Assembly (NCBI GenBank): GCA_947259195.1
Contig: CAMYLC010000016.1
Span: 1 to 46,638, forward strand
DNA length: 46,638 nucleotides
Origin: Thermoanaerobaculia bacterium
GTDB lineage: Bacteria > Acidobacteriota > Thermoanaerobaculia > Multivoradales > JAHEKO01
Direction: 5' to 3'
The translations under genes and the position numbers were made by a program. The notes under the pieces were generated by a model. That model saw nothing but the letters and a program-made list of their open reading frames with translations, did no database searches and was not told the DNA's origin. This document shows, piece after piece, positions 1 to 9,189 of the stretch; the stretch's first letter is position 1; every line of letters starts with the position of its first letter.

Positions 1-254
1 AGCTGCACCGATAGCCGCCTCCGCCTGGCTCGCGCTCGCCCTCTGGAACCTGCCGACCACGAGTCTCCGATCGTCGGCGATCGATCCTCGAAGACTTCCT
101 CACTCAAGGACGGCTCGCCACCGATCCAGATAGGGTGCGTCTGCCCCAGAGCTCCCTGCAGCTCGTTGGCTGCCGTTTGGAATGCCACATGCACCTCTTC
201 GACAGGCGCTGCCAGGGTCGCATAGGTGATCTTGAAGCCCTTCGTAGATGGCAT
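1..254 (-). pseudogene. N-terminal fragment of an aldehyde dehydrogenase family gene, apparently frameshifted and cut by the window edge
   Basis: The minus strand opens with ATG at 254, preceded by an AGAGGTGAG ribosome-binding site. The frame reads MPSTKGFKITYATLAAPVEE and then, about residues 45-58, HPIWIGGEPSLSEEVFEDRS. This matches the N-terminus of L-glutamate-gamma-semialdehyde (1-pyrroline-5-carboxylate) dehydrogenase-like ALDHs. After residue 60 (about position 75) the frame turns into Arg-rich nonsense. Another frame continues the expected ALDH sequence as DRRLVVGRFQRASASQAEAA up to the window edge. One missing base near 73-75 would join the two halves. The family assignment rests on about 80 residues and the catalytic region lies outside the window. 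A true frameshift and a sequencing error cannot be told apart here. Confidence 0.6.
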
Positions 255-290
255 CGGCTTTCTCACCTCTTCTGAAGGTGATTCCACCGG

Positions 291-323
291 CAAAGAACGG
301 GCGGCGAGCAAGATCGCCGCCCG
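291..323 (-). terminator. Rho-independent terminator of the Oar-like receptor gene
   Basis: A perfect 9-bp stem (CGGGCGGCG at 298-306, CGCCGCCCG at 315-323) encloses an 8-nt loop. On the minus strand it is followed by TTCTTTG. It lies 33 nt after the receptor stop codon and before the ALDH start, so it should separate these two minus-strand units. Confidence 0.75.
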
Positions 324-356
324 AATCATACGAAATGGAGTGGGAGACCTAAAGAG

Positions 357-3167
357 CTAGAACTCGACTCCCACGCGCAGCATCAACCTCCTGGGTTTGA
401 TATGCCAGATCGGGATGTAGTCCTGACCCGGGCCCAGAATCACCGTCTCAAACCAGTCGCTGGCGGTGTTGTTGAGAAGGTTGAAGAACTGCAGGTCCAG
501 CTTCAGCAGTCCATCTCCCGGCAGGCCGAACCGCTTGCCGATCGAGAAATCGATCAGGCTTTGGAAGGGGTGCCGCAGGCTGTAATCCGCCACGAAGTAG
601 TTCTGGCGACTGGCCTCGGTGTTGAGCTCCCCGACCCGAACCTGACGAGAGTAGGGTCTGCCGTCCTGCAGGTTGATCGCCGTATTGGCGTGCATGTTCC
701 AGGGAAGCTCGAAGTTGGCCTGCACGCGGAACATGTTGGGGCGATCCCCCTGCTGCTTGGCGCCGTCGACGTTGAACCACTGGTTGGGGCCCGAACCTTC
801 CTTGCTGCCGTATAGCGGGTTGTTCTGGTACTGGCTCAAAGCGCGCGGATTGAGACCGGTGGACTCCGAGTAGGTGTAGGACGCCTGCATCCCCCACCAG
901 TCGGTGAATCGCCGGTTGAACGTCAGCACGACGCCCCAGTACTGAGCCCAGTAATCGTCCAGGTATCCCGCCGCCGTATAGCCCGGCCTGTTGCCCTTTC
1001 GTACTGTCGGGAACCCATCTTCGACGGGATTGAGCAGCGTGTACTGCCTGCCGTTGAAGGGGTCGGTGTAGGGCAAGTCTTCGTAGACACCATCGTTCAG
1101 GAACTCCCAGCCGATCTGGTTGCTCGTGTCCTTGTAGACCCCCAGAACTCCGACCGAGTACTTGGTCCCCAGCTGTCGCTCGAAGCCGAGAGAGTATTGA
1201 TAGGTCTTGGGCGGCTTGAGATTCGGATCGACGTTGTTGGCGCCGGCATTGAAGGTCCACGCCAGCTCGTCGAACGGCCCCGTCGGCGAGCCCGAGCTCG
1301 ACCAGTAAGCCTCCAGGGTCGGCGGGAAGGGCGGCGGCGAGTTCCAGTTGCCGCCGACGTTGCCGTCGTAGTAGATGCCAAAGGAACCGCGAATCACCGA
1401 TTGGCGTTGCTCTCCCATGTTGTAGGCGAAGCCGATGCGCGGCGACCAGTTGTCCCAGGTGAAGAGCGAGTCGATGCCCGGCACCGACTGACCTGAGGGA
1501 GACCCGTCCAAGTTGAGCCGCGGAAAAGACTGGATCTTCCCCTCGAGATGATCGAATCTCAGACCGGCATTGATGGTCAGCCGATCGTTCACCGCCCAGG
1601 AGTCGTCGACGAAGACCGACCACTGGTCCTGCTCGTTGCCGTAGAAGTAGGGCGCCTGCTCGGCCCGGTAGTAGTACGGGTAGTCGTAGATCGTGCCGTA
1701 GTAATCGTAGCTATAGATGTAGTTGTAGTAGTAGTACCCCGGGGAAGCAACCGACAGCAATGTCTCGGCTGTGCCCGAGTTGTACTGCACGCCAAACTTG
1801 AAGTCGTGATCCCCCTTCAGAAAGTCGTCGGCGAAGTGGGAAACGCTGAGGCTCGCCTGGTCGGTCGAGGTGTCATACATCCACGGATACCAAACGCCAC
1901 CGGTGTAGACCGAGGGGCTGCCATCGCTGAATACATCAATGAAGGCCGGCTCGGTGCTGCCGGTGCCAGACAGGTTGTCGTCGTTGCTCTTCCAGCCCGA
2001 GTAGCGCACCTCCATGAAGGTGCGGTCGCTGAAGATCGACTGCCAGTTCAGACCCCAGACGGTGTCGTCACCGATTTCTCCGGCGGATGCCGAGGGCGAG
2101 GTGAACTGGTTGGGGGCGGCGGGGTAACCCCAATCCGTAATACCGCCCTTGAAATCCAGCAAGTTCTTGTCGTTGATGCGGGCCGAGAGCTTCAGATCGT
2201 AGCGATCCTGGTACTGCACCGGCAACAGCGCCGGATCTTGTGTCGGCCAGGCGTGACCGTCACGCCAGTACTCGTAGCCCACGAAAAACCACACGCGGTC
2301 CTTCTTGATCGGACCTCCGAGAGTTGCCGTCACATCCCAGAAGCTGTCGACCTGCTCGTACCCTGGGAACTCCTGATCTGGGACATCGATGGCGTTGTCG
2401 ACCAGCGAGTTGTTGAACCAGTAGGCATTTGCGGTTCCGGTGAACTGGTTGGTGCCCGACTTCGTCACCACGTTCATGGCCGCGCCGAGCATATTGCCGA
2501 ACTCAGCCGGCGCCCCGATACCCATGACCTGGATCTCCTGCACCATGTCGGGGTTGACGCCGACCCAGTTGGTGCCCGTCTCCGGCGCCGTCAGCTCGAT
2601 GCCGTCAGTGAACCAGGCGTTCGACTGCACATTCGAGCCGTAGGCAACCATGCGGTCCGAGTCCTCGGCGCCTACACTGACACCAGGCGAAACCCCTATC
2701 ATGTCGTAGAAGTTCCGCGTCGTCGGCAGGTCCTCGATGAACTCGGCGGTGAAGGTGGCACTCGAGCCGGAGCTCGCCATGTCGACCAGCGGCGACTCGC
2801 TCGTCACCGTCACGGCCTCTGCGAACTCTCCGTACATCACGAAGTCGGCGTCGGCCGTTGAACCAATCCCTACCCTGATATCTGCGAGAGTCAGCGTCTG
2901 GAAGCTGTCCATCTCCGCCATGACGTTGTACACGCCGGGGGGAAGGGCGGTGAACCGATACGCTCCCGTCTCACCAGTGACGGCGATACGCGGTCCGCCA
3001 GGCAGCGCTTCGCCACTGATCGTGACCGTCACTCCTGGAATAGGCGTCCCCTCGGGTCCGCGCACCGTGCCTCGGAGGCGGCCAGTCGTCGTTTGAGCCG
3101 AGACCGCCAGGCTCATTGCGAAGATCACACCAAAGACCATCAGGACATGGACCGTACGTCTACTCAT
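357..3167 (-). CDS. Oar-like TonB-dependent outer-membrane receptor with carboxypeptidase-regulatory domain
   Basis: This 936-aa protein starts at ATG 3167 behind a GGGGGAGGTG ribosome-binding site. Residues 1-25 form a Sec signal peptide ending SAQ. Residues about 28-113 form a CarboxypepD_reg/Ig-like domain (GRLRGTVRGPEGTPIPGVTV, then ETGAYRFTALPPGVY). A plug domain follows (SPLVDM, LPTTRNFYDMIGVSPGV), then a long beta-barrel ending in RVGVEF with a terminal Phe, as expected for outer-membrane insertion. Proteins of this architecture are abundant in Acidobacteriota and Myxococcota. They are assumed to import or export peptides or glycans, and no substrate can be read here. A Tyr-rich stretch lies in the middle of the barrel (DNA about 1660-1740). 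The gene has a 327-nt upstream region with palindromic sites and its own terminator, so it looks monocistronic. Confidence 0.92.
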   Translation of the reverse strand: MSRRTVHVLMVFGVIFAMSLAVSAQTTTGRLRGTVRGPEGTPIPGVTVTISGEALPGGPRIAVTGETGAYRFTALPPGVYNVMAEMDSFQTLTLADIRVGIGSTADADFVMYGEFAEAVTVTSESPLVDMASSGSSATFTAEFIEDLPTTRNFYDMIGVSPGVSVGAEDSDRMVAYGSNVQSNAWFTDGIELTAPETGTNWVGVNPDMVQEIQVMGIGAPAEFGNMLGAAMNVVTKSGTNQFTGTANAYWFNNSLVDNAIDVPDQEFPGYEQVDSFWDVTATLGGPIKKDRVWFFVGYEYWRDGHAWPTQDPALLPVQYQDRYDLKLSARINDKNLLDFKGGITDWGYPAAPNQFTSPSASAGEIGDDTVWGLNWQSIFSDRTFMEVRYSGWKSNDDNLSGTGSTEPAFIDVFSDGSPSVYTGGVWYPWMYDTSTDQASLSVSHFADDFLKGDHDFKFGVQYNSGTAETLLSVASPGYYYYNYIYSYDYYGTIYDYPYYYRAEQAPYFYGNEQDQWSVFVDDSWAVNDRLTINAGLRFDHLEGKIQSFPRLNLDGSPSGQSVPGIDSLFTWDNWSPRIGFAYNMGEQRQSVIRGSFGIYYDGNVGGNWNSPPPFPPTLEAYWSSSGSPTGPFDELAWTFNAGANNVDPNLKPPKTYQYSLGFERQLGTKYSVGVLGVYKDTSNQIGWEFLNDGVYEDLPYTDPFNGRQYTLLNPVEDGFPTVRKGNRPGYTAAGYLDDYWAQYWGVVLTFNRRFTDWWGMQASYTYSESTGLNPRALSQYQNNPLYGSKEGSGPNQWFNVDGAKQQGDRPNMFRVQANFELPWNMHANTAINLQDGRPYSRQVRVGELNTEASRQNYFVADYSLRHPFQSLIDFSIGKRFGLPGDGLLKLDLQFFNLLNNTASDWFETVILGPGQDYIPIWHIKPRRLMLRVGVEF

Positions 3168-3306
3168 GGCTGCACCTCCCCCGTTCGGATGAGCTCCGCG
3201 AAGCTACGGAACCTGTCGAGCTGCCTCATGGACAACTTGTTCCTCCTGTAAACCCGACTGCCACCTAGATTGATGCGAAACGAAGGGCATCGGCAATACC
3301 TCGGCA

Positions 3307-3369
3307 GGTAGCTACCCGCCCACATAGGAAAGTAGGGGGGGGGGCTACCCAAACGGGTAGGCAATAATA
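3307..3369 (-). promoter_or_regulatory. Palindrome cluster and possible promoter upstream of the Oar-like receptor
   Basis: The 327-nt gap before the receptor gene holds no gene. It contains a 10-bp palindrome GGTAGCTACC (3307-3316), a ten-G tract (3335-3344), and an interrupted palindrome CTACCC-AAAC-GGGTAG (3345-3360). A TATTAT hexamer (minus strand, 3369-3364) could be a -10 box. Interrupted TACCC/GGGTA palindromes are typical of NarL/LuxR-type response-regulator sites, which is an inference here. The -35 is not convincing. A further hairpin with GCCTC/GAGGC arms lies near 3374-3396. I see no riboswitch consensus. Confidence 0.35.
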
Positions 3370-3494
3370 GTGGCGCCTCTTCTCGAAAACCGAGGCGTAG
3401 AACCTCCGGTTGTTCGAAAGAACCTCAGCCCTGGCGGACCCGAGCGCCGAGCGAATCGGGCGCCACCCAGGATTTGACAACCTCAACTAGAGCC

Positions 3495-5924
3495 CTAAGG
3501 GAGAAATCGGATCTGACTGGGAAGCGGGGCATCGTATCGACCGTTGCCGTCGACATCGACAAAAACCGGGTTGGTCAAGGCGTAGGGTGTCACCTCACTC
3601 CAGGAGCCACCAGGAGCGAGGGATCTCGCCTGCACCACAGGATATAGGCTCTTGCTCCCAACGACTTCAACGAGGACAAACGCATCCCGTTTCAGTTTCA
3701 GCTTCACCCTGTCCTGTAGCGTTTGTCTCGATCCGGCGTCGCCTTCGATCTTCAGGACCCGCACCACCGAGCCGTTGACGAGGACCCTGGCCTCATCGAC
3801 GACGACCCATGGAGCTGTCCGCACTTCGATCTGCAGCTCCACCTCGCCGCTTTCAGTGGACACGATGTCTCCTGGGCGATACCGATCGTCCACCCTCAAT
3901 TCGACGATCGGTCCGTTGGTCACGAAGGAGCGTCCCTCCTTCATTGCCTTGACCACCGTTCCGATCTCCAGCTCTCCAATCTCCTGGTCTTCCACATAGA
4001 CGTAGGTTCGTGAGTATCCAGGCTCTTCTGTATCAATCTGGTGGGAGTCCGACGAGGCCACCGCAGAAATGAGGAAGCCTCGTGAAAGGAGGTTCAGCCA
4101 ATCCGTGACTGTGGCCACGTTGTTGTTGAGCAACTGAGAAGATCCGTTCAAGACCTCCAGAACGTCGAAGCCCGTCCAGAAGCCAGCGCGAGCGGTGGCC
4201 GCACTCTCGGGGTCGAGCTGATAGGAGACGAAGTAGTCCCAGGAAGAGCTCCGGGGGTGATTGAGCTGGATCAGGGCGTCAGGGTAACGCTGCCGCGTCG
4301 CTTCGAAGATCGGTGCCACTTCTTCGGCAAGAGTCTCGAGTGCCTCCCAGCCGCCTTCGTCGGGTCCCAGCGGGTAGAGGTTGAAGTCCAGGCTGTACTC
4401 GTGGTCGCGAGAATTGCGGATGCTGATCTCGGAGCCCGGGATCACCTTCAAGTAGCTCTCGAGCCCAAGGGCCTCGATCTGCGGTGTGTAGTCGTTACGA
4501 AAGAAGTGGTCCGATGCCACCGCCACCTCGACCCCTTCGCCGACGAGCGACAGAACCCGCTCGCGCTCATCCACGGTACCGTCAGAGCGCAGCGTGTGCA
4601 TGTGGACATCGACGGCGACCAGCCCTACGGTATTCACCACTCTCTCGAGCTCGAAGTCGAGCTCCTGCTGCCCGCCGCTCGCGACTTCGATCTCGACTTG
4701 CCGAACCGAGTACTCGGGACCGCGCGAGGAAGAGACGAGATAGTCGCCCACAGGTAGCTCCACGTCGAGGTCAGAGAGAGCCGGATAAACCGAGTTCTTG
4801 ACCTCCTCCCAGGAACGACCGCTCCGCACCGGATCGTGAGGCCTGAAGTAGGGCGAAGGTGTGCCTCCCAGACCAATGAAGGTCACCTTACCGGGAAGAG
4901 GCGCTCCGGAATCGTCTCTCATCGCGACACGGACACGGCCCCGCGGTGGATTGACGAGGGTGGACTCCACTGACTTACCGGAGACTACTGCCACCTCGGT
5001 CTGGACAACCGCAGGGAAGAGATTGCCAGTGACCGAATACCGCGCTGGCGGCAGCATCAGGCGGAGCGGTGAAGGATCTTGGAGAAAGTTGCGAAAGATC
5101 ACGAAGTCCCGCGCCACGTCCCTCACGATGACCTCGAAGGGTCCCGATCCGAGACTCTCAAACCTGATCGAGACCGGTTCTGCTCCCATCCCCAAAATGG
5201 TGAAGACTCTGCGCAATAAACTCTCGCTGTCGCGATCCGTCACCAGCGCATACCGGATCTCGTGTGACTCCCGCGGTGCGAGATCGACGGCCACCGGCTC
5301 ACCCTGAAGCAACCGGTTGCGATCCACCCACGCCAGGTAGTGGCCCGTCTTGGGAGTCAGCTGAAATTGGAGTTGGGCGTATAGCTCTGTCTCGTAGGGG
5401 TAGACCTGGGCGCCGTCGTAGTGCAAAGAGTAGGCGATTCCCTGCAGGCTCTCCTCACCGTTATTCGTCAGAGTCGAGGTGATCTCGACAACACCGCTTC
5501 CCGCGCGCATGCTATAGGTAGTTTCGATCTGTCCCCGCACCTCCGGACTCCCGCCGTCGAAACTCGCTTCGGCGCGGATCACACGGGTCTCCCCTGCCCC
5601 AGAGAGCTCCACCTCGACGCAAGAGTAGGCGACGTAGTTCAGCCGCCCGGCGAACTTGACGATCGGTGAACCGGCCATGATGCTGCTTCGTTCTGTGCCT
5701 TCGCCAGGCCAGAAGGAGACGATGCTACCCTTCGCGTCGGCCGTCGGATAGTCGTAGAGGTCGTGGTACGTACGGGAGCTCCTACCGATGACCAGGGAAT
5801 GGGTCCCGTCGAACACGAGCGAGTCACCGTCCTCCAGCGCCGTAGCTGTCGTTTCCGCCGCCAAAGGCCAGGCGGAGATCTGCAGAGTCGCGACGAGGAA
5901 AAGGGATCCGAGCGCTGTCTTCAT
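3495..5924 (-). CDS. Exported CehA/McbA-type PHP-domain metallohydrolase
   Basis: This 809-aa protein starts at ATG 5924 with an AAGGGG ribosome-binding site. It has a signal peptide (MKTALGSLFLVATLQISAWP, cleavage near LAAE). The first ~430 residues look like beta-rich accessory domains. The PHP domain follows: VDVHMHTLRSDGT supplies the first metal-binding His pair, then SDHFF, PGSEIS, QLNHPRSS and a late SSDSHQ motif, all in PHP order. Family members are metal-dependent hydrolases, mostly phosphoesterases. The substrate is unknown, and an exported location is predicted. It is followed downstream by the receptor gene 327 nt away and preceded by an SDR gene 31 nt away, so SDR and PHP may be co-transcribed. 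Confidence 0.85.
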   Translation of the reverse strand: MKTALGSLFLVATLQISAWPLAAETTATALEDGDSLVFDGTHSLVIGRSSRTYHDLYDYPTADAKGSIVSFWPGEGTERSSIMAGSPIVKFAGRLNYVAYSCVEVELSGAGETRVIRAEASFDGGSPEVRGQIETTYSMRAGSGVVEITSTLTNNGEESLQGIAYSLHYDGAQVYPYETELYAQLQFQLTPKTGHYLAWVDRNRLLQGEPVAVDLAPRESHEIRYALVTDRDSESLLRRVFTILGMGAEPVSIRFESLGSGPFEVIVRDVARDFVIFRNFLQDPSPLRLMLPPARYSVTGNLFPAVVQTEVAVVSGKSVESTLVNPPRGRVRVAMRDDSGAPLPGKVTFIGLGGTPSPYFRPHDPVRSGRSWEEVKNSVYPALSDLDVELPVGDYLVSSSRGPEYSVRQVEIEVASGGQQELDFELERVVNTVGLVAVDVHMHTLRSDGTVDERERVLSLVGEGVEVAVASDHFFRNDYTPQIEALGLESYLKVIPGSEISIRNSRDHEYSLDFNLYPLGPDEGGWEALETLAEEVAPIFEATRQRYPDALIQLNHPRSSSWDYFVSYQLDPESAATARAGFWTGFDVLEVLNGSSQLLNNNVATVTDWLNLLSRGFLISAVASSDSHQIDTEEPGYSRTYVYVEDQEIGELEIGTVVKAMKEGRSFVTNGPIVELRVDDRYRPGDIVSTESGEVELQIEVRTAPWVVVDEARVLVNGSVVRVLKIEGDAGSRQTLQDRVKLKLKRDAFVLVEVVGSKSLYPVVQARSLAPGGSWSEVTPYALTNPVFVDVDGNGRYDAPLPSQIRFLP

Positions 5925-5955
5925 ACAATACCCCTTCGCTCAGGAAGTCGACCAC

Positions 5956-6717
5956 CTAGTCGGCCGCGCCGCCACCGTCGACGAGCAGAACCGCCCCCGT
6001 CACGAACGAGGAATCTTCCGAGGCGAGGAAGAGGGCCGCTTTGGCGATCTCCTCGGGTCTTCCGATGCGCCCCAAAGGCCGGTCCGACGCCAGCTCCAGA
6101 TAGTCCTCCCAGGTCATGCCCTGCTGCCGGGCATCCTCGGCGAGCATGGGAGTCTCCACATCACCAGGACAGATGCAGTTGACCCGAATCCCCTCTCCCC
6201 CGTGATCGATGGCCATGGCCTTCGTCATGAGGACGACGCCCCCCTTGGCGGCGCAGTACGAAACAGCTTTTGCCCCTCCCACGACGCCCCATCCCGAGCC
6301 GTTATTGATGATGACCCCACCACCCTGCTCGATCATCGAGGGCAGGACCAGCCTGGACATCAGGAACGTCCCTTTCAGATTGACATCGATGGTCCTGTCC
6401 CATTCTGTCTCGCTGCAGCCGAGGATCGTGTTCGGGAAATAGACGCCGGCGTTGTTGAAGAGCACATCGATTCGCCCGTAGGCCGCCAGGGTGGTCTCGA
6501 TCACCCGTTCACAGTCCGCTGCGACTCGCACGTCCCCGGCGGTGAACCGGGCTTCGCCGCCCGCTTGGTCGATCTTCTCGACCACTTCCCTTCCGCGATC
6601 TTCATCCCGGCCAGTGATCGAGACTCTGGCTCCCTCCTGAGCGAACAGCAGGGCCGCAGCACGGCCGATACCAGAGGTTCCCCCGGTAATCAAAGCGACC
6701 TTCTTGGCGAGGCGCAT
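5956..6717 (-). CDS. Short-chain dehydrogenase/reductase (SDR, classical)
   Basis: The start is ATG 6717 behind AAAGGAGGG, giving 253 aa, the usual classical SDR length. The frame is open upstream to 6945, but that extension overlaps the divergent sulfatase gene and has no support. Visible motifs: TGGTSGIG near the N-terminus (cofactor binding), NNAG, a catalytic Ser in the NGSGWG stretch, YCAAK (Tyr-x3-Lys) and a C-terminal FVTGAVLLVDGG. It is an NAD(P)-dependent oxidoreductase with unknown substrate. It lies upstream of the PHP hydrolase on the same strand and is divergent from the sulfatase/TPR gene, with 69 nt between starts. Confidence 0.88.
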   Translation of the reverse strand: MRLAKKVALITGGTSGIGRAAALLFAQEGARVSITGRDEDRGREVVEKIDQAGGEARFTAGDVRVAADCERVIETTLAAYGRIDVLFNNAGVYFPNTILGCSETEWDRTIDVNLKGTFLMSRLVLPSMIEQGGGVIINNGSGWGVVGGAKAVSYCAAKGGVVLMTKAMAIDHGGEGIRVNCICPGDVETPMLAEDARQQGMTWEDYLELASDRPLGRIGRPEEIAKAALFLASEDSSFVTGAVLLVDGGGAAD

Positions 6718-6786
6718 CACGACCCTCCTTTCCGCAGATCGTTCGACAAGCACCCCGGGGCGCCTACGAGAAACCGACCTCCCACG

Positions 6787-9189
6787 ATGACTCGAAAGAA
6801 ACGCAAGCCCTCGGTCCAGGAAGATGAAACGAAGCGGCTCCGCTCCAAGGCCGCCGCGGCCATCATCGCACTCGCGGTCGTCGCGGCCGTTGTCGCCATC
6901 TTTCTGTCGATGCGGAGCGAGCGAAGGCGCCAGGAAAGACCCCAACAGGACGCCAATCTACTCGCCAGCATCGCGCCGACCGAGCTGAACGTGATCCTCA
7001 TCACGGTGGACACCCTGCGAGCGGATCGGCTCGGTGCTTATGGATCCGACAGGGTTGCAACACCCAACATGGACAGGTTGGCGGCCGAGGGGATCCTCTT
7101 TTCGAACGCGGCCAGTACCGTGCCTTTCACGCTACCCGCACATAGCTCCATCATGACGGGCACCTATCCGCCACATCACGGAGTTCGCGAAAATGTTGGC
7201 TACGTGCTCGGCAGCTCCCTGCCTACTCTTGCCGAGAAGATGGCTGCCAGCGGCCGTTCCACAGCAGGGTTCATCAGCGCCTTCGTTCTCGACTCCCGAT
7301 GGGGCATCGGCCGTGGCTTTGATACCTACTTCGATGAGTTCGACCTGAAAGAGAATGAGTCCGCCAATCTGGGATCCGTCCAGAGGGATGGTGCCGAGAC
7401 CATCGCGGAGGCCATCCGGTGGCTAGACAGCAACCCCGAGCAGCCTCTGTTCCTCTGGCTGCACCTCTACGACGCCCACGACCCCTACGAGCCAATCGAG
7501 CCGTATCGCTCTCAGTACCCCGACCGCCCCTACGAAGGCGAGGTCGCCTATACCGATTTTCTGATCGGCGAGTTCCACGCCGCTATCGAGAAGCGCGACC
7601 TCCTCGACACCTCGCTGTTGATCCTGACAGCCGACCATGGAGAAGGACTCGGCCAGCATCGTGAGGGCTTCCACGGCTTCTTCATCTACGACAGCACCGT
7701 CCACGTCCCTCTGATGATTCGACTGCCTGGAAAGGAGTCAGCCGGCAAGGTTGTGGATCAGGCAGTCAGCCACGTAGACCTAATGCCAACGATTCTGGAA
7801 GCCGTTGGACATCCGACCCCTCCCCAGGCCCAGGGCCAATCTCTGATGCCCTTGATCCTGGGAACCTCTGGAGACGGCGATCCCGACCCAGCGATCTACA
7901 GTGAGTCGATGTATCCGCTTCTTCACTATGGCTGGGCACCTCTGCGAAGTCTTCGCAAGGGGCAGTTCAAGTTCATCGATTCGCCACAGCCCGAGCTCTA
8001 TGACCTGATGGCCGACCCTCTCGAGCAGACCAACATTCTGCTCGACGAGCGACGCACCTCACGAGAGCTCAAGGACCAGCTCGATCTGCTGGTGCAGGAA
8101 ATAAAGAGTGACGAGCCGGCCACGGTGGAACCTGCCGATCTCGATGAGGAAACCCTGCTTCAGTTGAGGGCCTTGGGGTATGTAGCTGGGAGCGGAGGCA
8201 TCGACGTCGACGAAGAGAACGCCTGGGATCGAACCGATCCCAAGGAGCGCATCGGCCTCCACCAGCTCGTCATGTCTGCTCAGAGCGACCTCTCCAAAGA
8301 GAAGTCTCAGGAGGCGAAGCTGAAACTGGAAGAAGTTCTGGCGACTGACCCCTCTGTCGTCGATGCCCACCAGATGCTGGGTTCTATCGCCGTGCAGGAG
8401 GAAAGCTACGAGGAGGCCATCGAACACTTCAAGGGAGCGCTCGAAGCCCGCGACGACCACATCACCTCGATTCGAGGTCTCGCTCACGCCTACCGGCAGC
8501 TGGGCATGAATGAAGAAGCTCTCCTTGGCTTTCAGCAGCTCCTCTCACTGGAACCTGGGGACACCATGGCGACCCTGGGGACCGCCGAGATTCTGGTCGA
8601 CCTCGATCGCCGGGCGGATGCGATCGAGATCCTGCAGGAGACGACGGGAAGGCCAGAGCCCGCCCCGGTCCTCCTCAATCAACTGGGAGAGCTTCTGACG
8701 CTCGAAGGCAGAAAGACCGAGGCGATTGCAGCCTTCGAAGGTGCCATTGCCGCGAAGCCAGATCTGGTGCGCGCGAAATTCAATTTAGCCGTGCTCTTGG
8801 AGGAGCAGGGCGAGTCGGAGCGGGCCGTGACCCATTACGAGGAAGTCATCGATCAAGCTCCGGACCACTTCCAGGCTCAATTCAATCTTGGCCGCCTGTA
8901 TGGCGGGATGGGCGATAGCGCCGGCCAGCAGGAGATGTGGGAGGCCGCGATCGCCGCCAATCCCGACTTCGCTCGGGGCTACTTCTTCTTGGCGAAGCTA
9001 CTCATGGATCAGGGTGGAGATCTCGCCCGGGCTGAAGAGCTGACCCGACAGGGACTCGAAGCCGATCCCGAGCATCGGGCCGGCCCCCTCGGGTACTTTC
9101 TCTTGGCCGACATTCTCAACCGCACCGGCAGACCGCGGGAAGCGAACCAGGCTCTGATAGAAGGGCAGCGGATCCAGTCGGAGGGTTGA
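6787..9189 (+). CDS. Membrane-anchored sulfatase-fold hydrolase fused to TPR repeats
   Basis: The 800-aa product starts at ATG 6787. The frame is open far upstream, but that part is antisense to the SDR. A cytosolic Lys/Arg-rich start is followed by one transmembrane helix (about residues 23-42). The alkaline-phosphatase superfamily domain follows: metal Asp75 and Asp80 in ITVDTLRADRLGAYG, then FTLPAHSSIMTG, and a late TADHGEGLGQH metal motif. From about residue 490 to the end there are helical TPR units with [YF]xxAI-type signatures. The usual sulfatase Cys/Ser-x-Pro-x-Arg is replaced by Thr115-L-P-A-His119, so it should not be activated by formylglycine formation. Phosphodiesterase or phosphotransferase activity is as likely as sulfatase activity. 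A paralogue is encoded at 15999-18047. Confidence 0.88.
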   Translation: MTRKKRKPSVQEDETKRLRSKAAAAIIALAVVAAVVAIFLSMRSERRRQERPQQDANLLASIAPTELNVILITVDTLRADRLGAYGSDRVATPNMDRLAAEGILFSNAASTVPFTLPAHSSIMTGTYPPHHGVRENVGYVLGSSLPTLAEKMAASGRSTAGFISAFVLDSRWGIGRGFDTYFDEFDLKENESANLGSVQRDGAETIAEAIRWLDSNPEQPLFLWLHLYDAHDPYEPIEPYRSQYPDRPYEGEVAYTDFLIGEFHAAIEKRDLLDTSLLILTADHGEGLGQHREGFHGFFIYDSTVHVPLMIRLPGKESAGKVVDQAVSHVDLMPTILEAVGHPTPPQAQGQSLMPLILGTSGDGDPDPAIYSESMYPLLHYGWAPLRSLRKGQFKFIDSPQPELYDLMADPLEQTNILLDERRTSRELKDQLDLLVQEIKSDEPATVEPADLDEETLLQLRALGYVAGSGGIDVDEENAWDRTDPKERIGLHQLVMSAQSDLSKEKSQEAKLKLEEVLATDPSVVDAHQMLGSIAVQEESYEEAIEHFKGALEARDDHITSIRGLAHAYRQLGMNEEALLGFQQLLSLEPGDTMATLGTAEILVDLDRRADAIEILQETTGRPEPAPVLLNQLGELLTLEGRKTEAIAAFEGAIAAKPDLVRAKFNLAVLLEEQGESERAVTHYEEVIDQAPDHFQAQFNLGRLYGGMGDSAGQQEMWEAAIAANPDFARGYFFLAKLLMDQGGDLARAEELTRQGLEADPEHRAGPLGYFLLADILNRTGRPREANQALIEGQRIQSEG

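Noticed and set aside
1548..2861. Long plus-strand ORF of 437 codons inside the receptor gene
   Set aside because: It is antisense to the Oar-like receptor, whose domains are clear. Its composition (Val/Arg-rich) is that of a shadow frame in GC-rich DNA, and it has no motif.
3168..3494. Cobalamin riboswitch before the TonB-type receptor
   Set aside because: I found no B12-box consensus in this leader. The receptor is of Oar type rather than BtuB type.
5788..6786. N-terminal extension of the sulfatase/TPR protein
   Set aside because: The extra 333 codons are antisense to the PHP and SDR genes. The protein has a normal start with a membrane anchor at 6787.
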